From assembly GCF_017483025.1 (NCBI RefSeq), contig NZ_JAFUMA010000066.1, positions 80,450-144,449 on the forward strand: a stretch of 64,000 nucleotides of DNA. The letters run 5' to 3'. Position numbers and translations under genes: made by a program. Positions 59,763-64,000 of this stretch are shown in pieces. The stretch comes from Anaerotignum sp. GTDB taxonomy: Bacteria; Bacillota; Clostridia; Lachnospirales; Anaerotignaceae. Position 1 is the first letter of the stretch, and every line of letters begins with the position of its first letter. The notes under the pieces were generated by a model that worked only from the letters and a program-made list of their open reading frames with translations, did no database searches and had not been told where the DNA came from.

Positions 59763-60626
59763 ATGGAAACAGGATACGAAAAACGAGGATACTTATTAGA
59801 TGATTTCCGCTTATTCCATCTGAAAGATAAAAAAGGAACGAATATAGATTACCACTACCATGAATTCTGCAAGCTTCTTTTGCTGCGCTGCGGCAACGGC
59901 AGCTATACTGTGGAGGGGCAGCGATATAATCTGCAGGCAGGCAATGCCGTACTGATCGGCAGCAACTGTGTCCATCGTCCCGAATTTGAAAAGGGCTTCC
60001 TTTATGAACGCATCATCATCTATATCTCTCCCCAATTTCTACGGCAGCAATCTACGCCGGACTGCCAGCTGGAAGATATTTTCAACGGGGAGAACGGATA
60101 TGTTTTGCATCTGGGGGAACAGGAACAAGAGGCCATATGGATGTTATCTGATGCCCTGGAACAGGAACTGGCGGAAGAAAATTTCGGCAGAGTCATTCTA
60201 AGCAACAGCCTGCTGCTGCGCCTTTTGATAGAGATCGCCCGCAATCTCAGAAATCCGAAAGCTTCTTTTGCAAGGCCCCTTACCCCCAGCGACAGCCGCA
60301 TTTTGCATATCCTTCGTTATATAGATACCCATTTGACAGAGGATCTCAAAATCGAAACCCTTTCAGAACAGTTTTATATCAGCAAATTTCACATGATGCG
60401 CCTGTTCAGGCAGGAAACAGGCCAATCCATCCATGGATATCTGCAGGAACGCCGCCTGTTCCACGCCAGAGATCTGATCAGGCAAGGGGTATCCGCCACC
60501 GAAAGCTGTTTCCGATCCGGCTTTCGCAGCTATTCCTCCTTTACCCGGGCCTATTCCAAGCGCTTTGGCACCACGCCCACCGGGCGAAAGGGCAACTCTG
60601 CGCCGGCAGATGAAACATATGAATAA
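59763..60626 (+). CDS. AraC-family transcriptional regulator with cupin sensor
   Basis: 287 residues from ATG 59763 (GAGGAGG upstream; the frame is open further upstream but without a site). An N-terminal cupin-like AraC ligand domain (HYHEFCKLLLLRCGNGSYTVEG, about 30-51) and a C-terminal pair of HTH motifs (about 190-285) with IHGYLQERRLFHARDLI and SFTRAYSKRFGTTP. The inducer is unknown. It is divergent from the aspartokinase gene. Confidence 0.9.
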   Translation: METGYEKRGYLLDDFRLFHLKDKKGTNIDYHYHEFCKLLLLRCGNGSYTVEGQRYNLQAGNAVLIGSNCVHRPEFEKGFLYERIIIYISPQFLRQQSTPDCQLEDIFNGENGYVLHLGEQEQEAIWMLSDALEQELAEENFGRVILSNSLLLRLLIEIARNLRNPKASFARPLTPSDSRILHILRYIDTHLTEDLKIETLSEQFYISKFHMMRLFRQETGQSIHGYLQERRLFHARDLIRQGVSATESCFRSGFRSYSSFTRAYSKRFGTTPTGRKGNSAPADETYE

Positions 60627-60706
60627 TGGGATCTATATCCCATCAGGTTTTACTATTGTTTCGTTTGCGAAGCCAATCTGCATCTGTCAAATCTGCATGA
60701 AAGCAA

Positions 60707-61471
60707 TCATACTTTCGTCTCTCTGGTAAGGTCTTTGATCACTTCGCTGGCTATGATCAACCCTGCCACAGACGGCACAAAAGCATTTGAACCGGGTATA
60801 TCCCTACGGTCTGTACATTTATGCTGCGCACCGGGCGGACAGATACAATGGGTCCTACAGCTGATCGCCATATCCTCAATGGGGCGAATCGGCTTTTCTT
60901 TGGAATAAACCACCTTAAGATGTTCAATATTCCGCTTTCTCAGTTCTTTCCGCATAACTTTTGCCAACGGGCAGATGGATGTCTCGTAAATATCAGCAAC
61001 CTGCAATTCCGCAGGGTTCATTTTGTTTCCCGCACCCATGCTGCTGATGATGGGAATACCAGACTCTTTTGCCTCCAGAACCAGCTGGATTTTTGCAGTC
61101 ACTGTATCCACTGCGTCCACCACATAGGAATACCGGCTAAAATCAAATGCATCTCTGGTTTCCGGAAGGAAAAAACACTTATGCACATTTACGATGGCAT
61201 TTGGATTGATCTCCAAAATCCGTTCTTTCATAACATCCACTTTATATTTTCCGACGGTCTTTCTGGTGGCGATGATCTGCCGATTCAGATTCGTTAAACA
61301 CACTTTATCATCATCGATCAGATCGATGGCCCCCACACCGCTTCTGACCAAAGCCTCTACTGCGTATCCGCCAACGCCGCCCACACCAAAAACAGCTACT
61401 CTTGAATGTTCCAATACCTCCATGGCTTTTTTGCCCAGCAATAATTCCGTTCTTGAAAATTGATTCAACAT
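60707..61471 (-). CDS. tcdA: tRNA threonylcarbamoyladenosine dehydratase (TcdA/CsdL family)
   Basis: About 254 residues from ATG 61471 (AAGGA nine bases upstream). A ThiF/E1-like domain: GVGGVGGYAVEALVRSG (about 33-49), the Arg in NLNRQI, and a DAVDTV segment. MGAGNKMNP and the CRTHCICPPGA Cys region match CsdL/TcdA. It cyclises t6A37 in tRNA to ct6A. It follows the broken hydE and the rhodanese-TtcA gene, both sulfur or tRNA related. Confidence 0.92.
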   Translation of the reverse strand: MLNQFSRTELLLGKKAMEVLEHSRVAVFGVGGVGGYAVEALVRSGVGAIDLIDDDKVCLTNLNRQIIATRKTVGKYKVDVMKERILEINPNAIVNVHKCFFLPETRDAFDFSRYSYVVDAVDTVTAKIQLVLEAKESGIPIISSMGAGNKMNPAELQVADIYETSICPLAKVMRKELRKRNIEHLKVVYSKEKPIRPIEDMAISCRTHCICPPGAQHKCTDRRDIPGSNAFVPSVAGLIIASEVIKDLTRETKV

Positions 61472-61535
61472 TTCATCCAATCCTTCTCTGCCAAAGTTTC
61501 ATTTCTACAATATCTTTTCATATCCAACTATATAT

Positions 61536-62356
61536 CTACTGCAATGCATCTCCCCGCTCTTCAACCAATCGGTATCCGATGCTTGCTACTCTCCTGCTCA
61601 AGCAGCCTCTGCATTCGGCAGCTTCTTCTCCGGTGCAAATTTTATTATCATAAAGCGCATACAGCTTCTGATTTTTTACCGGAGACAAATTAGGCATGAC
61701 CACATTTGCACCAACTGCAAGCCCTTTTTCCCTTCCTCTCGGATCCAGAGTGCCCAGTGCCGTTGTGGCAGGAAGCAGCACTTTCGGAAGCATAATGCGA
61801 ATGACAGACAGCAAAAACAGCGTCATTTCGACACTTCCCGCCCTTTCTTTTGCATAAATCGTATCATGATGGGGAATAAAAGGGCCAATTCCGACCATTT
61901 GTGGCTGCAGCTCCTGCAAAAACACCAGATCCTCTGCAATTTGAAATAACCTTTGCCCCGGTGCGCCGACCATAAAGCCGGCGCCAACCTGATATCCCAA
62001 TTTTTTCAGGTCATACAAACACTGCTTTCGCTTCTCCAAATGCATCTCTTCCGGGTGCAGGGAACGATACAAAGCTGCATCTGCCGTTTCCTGACGAAGC
62101 AAATAGCGATCGGCTCCAGCCTTTCGAAACAGCTGATAACTTTCATGCGATTTTTCTCCGATCGACAGTGTGAGGGCACAATCGGGAAAGTCTTTTTTGA
62201 TCTTCTGAATGATTTTTACCATTCTTTCATCTGTGTAATAAGGGTCTTCTCCGCCCTGCAAAACAAACGTACGGTATCCCAGTATTGAAGCAATTCTACG
62301 TACTCCTCCTGTGAGAGATGATGTAATTTCAAAAATTTATCAATCACTGTCTTCAT
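61536..62356 (-). pseudogene. [FeFe]-hydrogenase maturase HydE with radical-SAM core deleted
   Basis: The N-terminus from ATG 62356 reads MKTVIDKFLKLHHLSQEEYV, matching HydE. After ELLQYW the frame shifts, and the other frame resumes at GYRTFVLQGGEDPYYTDERM and runs to the stop at 61536, covering the rest of HydE (GAGFMVGAPGQ, MVGIGPFIPHHDT, CRGCLSRRVAS). The intervening 60-odd residues of normal HydE, including the CX3CX2C [4Fe-4S] motif, are gone. The deletion inactivates radical-SAM chemistry. Confidence 0.82.
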
Positions 62357-63524
62357 TGTTTTTTTCTCCAGCACCACGCAAAGATTCATAATCATCAAGG
62401 AAATGATACGTTTGTCCGTCTTTCTGGTATCCAACGATCTTCCGCAGATTAATATTCTCAACACTTCTGAAGATATTGGATTCGATCACATCACTGGTTT
62501 CGCGGAATTTGGCGATCAGCTCTTTCATTTCATCTCTTTTGGAGCCTCTGCCCCCACCGCATGTCGCACAGTTTTCCGTAAATCGGCATGCACACTGGAT
62601 GAAATGCAGCTTGTTATAGTCCCGCCATGCCATAATGTCTGCTTCCTTGACCAGATACAAAGGTCGGATCAGTTCCATCCCTGCAAAATTGGTACTATGC
62701 AATTTGGGCATCATCGTTTCCACTTTTCCGCTATAGAGCATCCCCATAAGGATGGTTTCGATGACGTCATCAAAATGGTGGCCCAATGCAATTTTATTGC
62801 ATCCCAGTTCCTTTGCGCGGGAATACAGATACCCTCTCCTCATGCGGGCACACAAATAACAGGGATTCTTTTCAATATCTGCAACGATATTAAAAATATC
62901 ACTTTCAAACACGGTCAAAGGAATACCAAGAAGCTTTGCATTATCCTGAATGATTTTCCAGTTATCGGGATTATAACCAGGATTCATTACCAAAAAGATC
63001 AGTTCAAAAGAAATCTTCCCGTGCCTCTGCAATTCCTGCAGCAATTTTGCCATCAGCATGGAATCCTTGCCGCCGGAAATGCAAACAGCGACTTTATCCC
63101 CTTCCTGAATCAGCTGATATTCCTGTATCGCCTTTGTAAACTTTCTCCATATGGGTTTTCGAAATTTGGTGATCAGGCTTCTTTCAATCCCTTTTCGATT
63201 TTCTTCCAGGCTCCATTCCTGTTCCATCATTCGGCTCAACTGCAGCTGCAAAAATGCCCGATAACCACCGGTAATACTTGCTGCATCATAGCCTGCCTGC
63301 TCCAGCTGTTTCGCAATCTCCTGGCTTCTTTCCCCCGTATGGCACAAAACATATACCAGCTTTGTTTTATCCAATTCCGGCAAGCCTTCTTCAAATTTTT
63401 CGATTGGAATATTTACTGCATGAGGCATTGTATTTCTTTTGAAATCCTCTTGTTTCCGAATATCAATGATTGTGATTTCCGCAGGATCCAGTCTTTCCAT
63501 TTCTGTAACTGTTATAAATTTCAT
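62340..63524 (-). CDS. Rhodanese-TtcA-like tRNA thiolation fusion
   Basis: The 394-residue protein has an N-terminal rhodanese domain (about 1-95) with persulfide Cys61 in VLCHTGERS, a linker, then a TtcA/TtuA-type N-type ATP pyrophosphatase (about 115-394). The PP-loop is CISGGKDSM (about 148-156); Fe-S or zinc cysteines are CYLC (222/225) and CACRFTENCATCG (311-322). TtcA thiolates tRNA C32; here the rhodanese domain could supply the sulfur. It overlaps the first bases of the hydE remnant. Confidence 0.88.
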   Translation of the reverse strand: MKFITVTEMERLDPAEITIIDIRKQEDFKRNTMPHAVNIPIEKFEEGLPELDKTKLVYVLCHTGERSQEIAKQLEQAGYDAASITGGYRAFLQLQLSRMMEQEWSLEENRKGIERSLITKFRKPIWRKFTKAIQEYQLIQEGDKVAVCISGGKDSMLMAKLLQELQRHGKISFELIFLVMNPGYNPDNWKIIQDNAKLLGIPLTVFESDIFNIVADIEKNPCYLCARMRRGYLYSRAKELGCNKIALGHHFDDVIETILMGMLYSGKVETMMPKLHSTNFAGMELIRPLYLVKEADIMAWRDYNKLHFIQCACRFTENCATCGGGRGSKRDEMKELIAKFRETSDVIESNIFRSVENINLRKIVGYQKDGQTYHFLDDYESLRGAGEKNNEDSD

Positions 63525-63611
63525 ATGATTATTCCTTCCTTACTATCTATTCTCCGTCTCATTGCAATAAACTCTTTCAAAGCCGTATATCACACATCTG
63601 AACATAAAAAA

Positions 63612-63643
63612 CGGTGTATCCTTTATCGGTTACACCGCTTTTT
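63612..63643 (-). terminator. Terminator after the metY-type gene
   Basis: Stem CGGTGTA/TACACCG with a 12-base loop, followed on the reverse strand by TTTTTTATG. Confidence 0.8.
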
Positions 63644-63680
63644 ATTCAAATTCAGCAGTCCTTTATAATTACGCTGTTTC

Positions 63681-64000
63681 TTATTTTACTGCATCAAAGC
63701 CGCCCTGCAGGTCTGCGATGATATCATCGATATGTTCTGTACCGATGGACAGGCGGATGGTGTTGGGCTTGATGCCCTGATCCAGCAGCTCTTCTTCTGT
63801 CAGTTGGGAATGTGTTGTTGTTGCAGGATGGATAACCAGGCTCTTTACGTCAGCAACGTTTGCCAGCAGGGAGAACAGTTTCAGATTATCGATAAATTTG
63901 TGCGCTTCTTCCTGACCACCCTTGATTTCGAATGTAAAGATGCTTGCACCTCCGTTGGGGAAGTATTTTTCATACAGGGCATGATCGGGATGTTCAGGCA
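63681..64000 (-). CDS. O-acetylhomoserine sulfhydrylase-type PLP enzyme, 5' part beyond window
   Basis: The last 106 codons read ...EKYFPNGGASIFTFEIKGG, SLLANVADVKSLVIHPATTTHSQL, IRLSIGTEHIDDIIADL and a stop at 63681-63683. This is the C-terminal end of Cys/Met-metabolism PLP enzymes, with the HPATTTHSQL block typical of O-acetylhomoserine (aminocarboxypropyl)transferases (MetY). The PLP lysine lies outside the window. It fits the methionine theme of the metF-metH operon. Confidence 0.88.
   Translation of the reverse strand, partial: PEHPDHALYEKYFPNGGASIFTFEIKGGQEEAHKFIDNLKLFSLLANVADVKSLVIHPATTTHSQLTEEELLDQGIKPNTIRLSIGTEHIDDIIADLQGGFDAVK

Noticed and set aside
1..64000. CRISPR arrays, insertion sequences, prophage or conjugative modules
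   Set aside because: No regular short repeats, transposase, integrase (other than XerD), phage structural or conjugation genes were seen.

Overview
The window looks like chromosome of an endospore-forming, anaerobic Gram-positive bacterium of the Clostridia, most likely a Lachnospirales-type lineage (inference). Sporulation genes are spread across it (spoIIIAA-AB-AC, spoIIM, spo0A, spoIVB, a dacF-like carboxypeptidase). It also carries two S-layer-homology (SLH) surface proteins, two lipoteichoic-acid-synthase-type enzymes, CIRCE/HrcA heat-shock control, and several oxygen-sensitive Fe-S or radical-SAM proteins. There is one tRNA gene (Ser, anticodon CGA), no rRNA, no CRISPR array, and no intact insertion sequence or prophage that I can see.

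Layout. 0-5 kb: the spoIIIA operon start, a lone LytTR regulator, an SGNH hydrolase and an SLH-CAP surface protein with a structured leader. 5-9.3 kb: a divergent topoisomerase IV pair (parE-parC). 9.4-14.2 kb: tRNA-Ser, TspO, then the most unusual locus of the window: a small protein with the four cluster-ligand cysteines of an [FeFe]-hydrogenase H-cluster domain, an unidentified terminator-type leader RNA, an NMT1/SsuA-type ABC transporter and an FmdE-like protein. 14.2-15.6 kb: a CDF metal exporter under a NiCo riboswitch. 15.7-21.8 kb: hemW-hrcA-grpE-dnaK-dnaJ. 22-31.8 kb: an LTA synthase, an HTH-desulfoferrodoxin fusion, xerD, spoIIM, a NUDIX enzyme, an aminotransferase, a crotonase, spo0A and a methyltransferase.

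31.8-41.2 kb: DegV, a MATE transporter fused to a cytidylate-kinase-like domain, a second LTA synthase, a nucleotidyltransferase island bounded by a partial spoIVB duplication, then spoIVB and dacF. 41.4-44.6 kb: a very acidic SLH protein, then a cobalamin riboswitch driving a DUF4430 protein and an ECF S-component. 44.7-48.6 kb: metF-(activation domain)-metH, which use the vitamin that the neighbouring operon probably imports. 48.8-50 kb: a DUF815 ATPase. 50-55 kb: ilvB-ilvN-ilvC-ilvD. 55.6-63.5 kb: a Cys-rich membrane protein, a ferredoxin-like protein, DUF3006 plus an MBL-fold lipoprotein, an aspartokinase lacking its ACT domains, an AraC regulator, tcdA, a broken hydE, and a rhodanese-TtcA fusion. 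The right edge cuts a metY-type sulfhydrylase.

Themes. Many operons have readable promoter-terminator architecture, and several have promoter-proximal terminators or structured leaders (NiCo, cobalamin, the unknown RNA at 11 kb, and the leaders of the MATE fusion and second LTA synthase). Decay is visible in a chloramphenicol-acetyltransferase-like remnant, a hydE with its radical-SAM core deleted, a diverged copy of the spoIVB 3' end, and a Phd-like antitoxin remnant. All assignments come from reading sequence and translations by eye; no database search was run.
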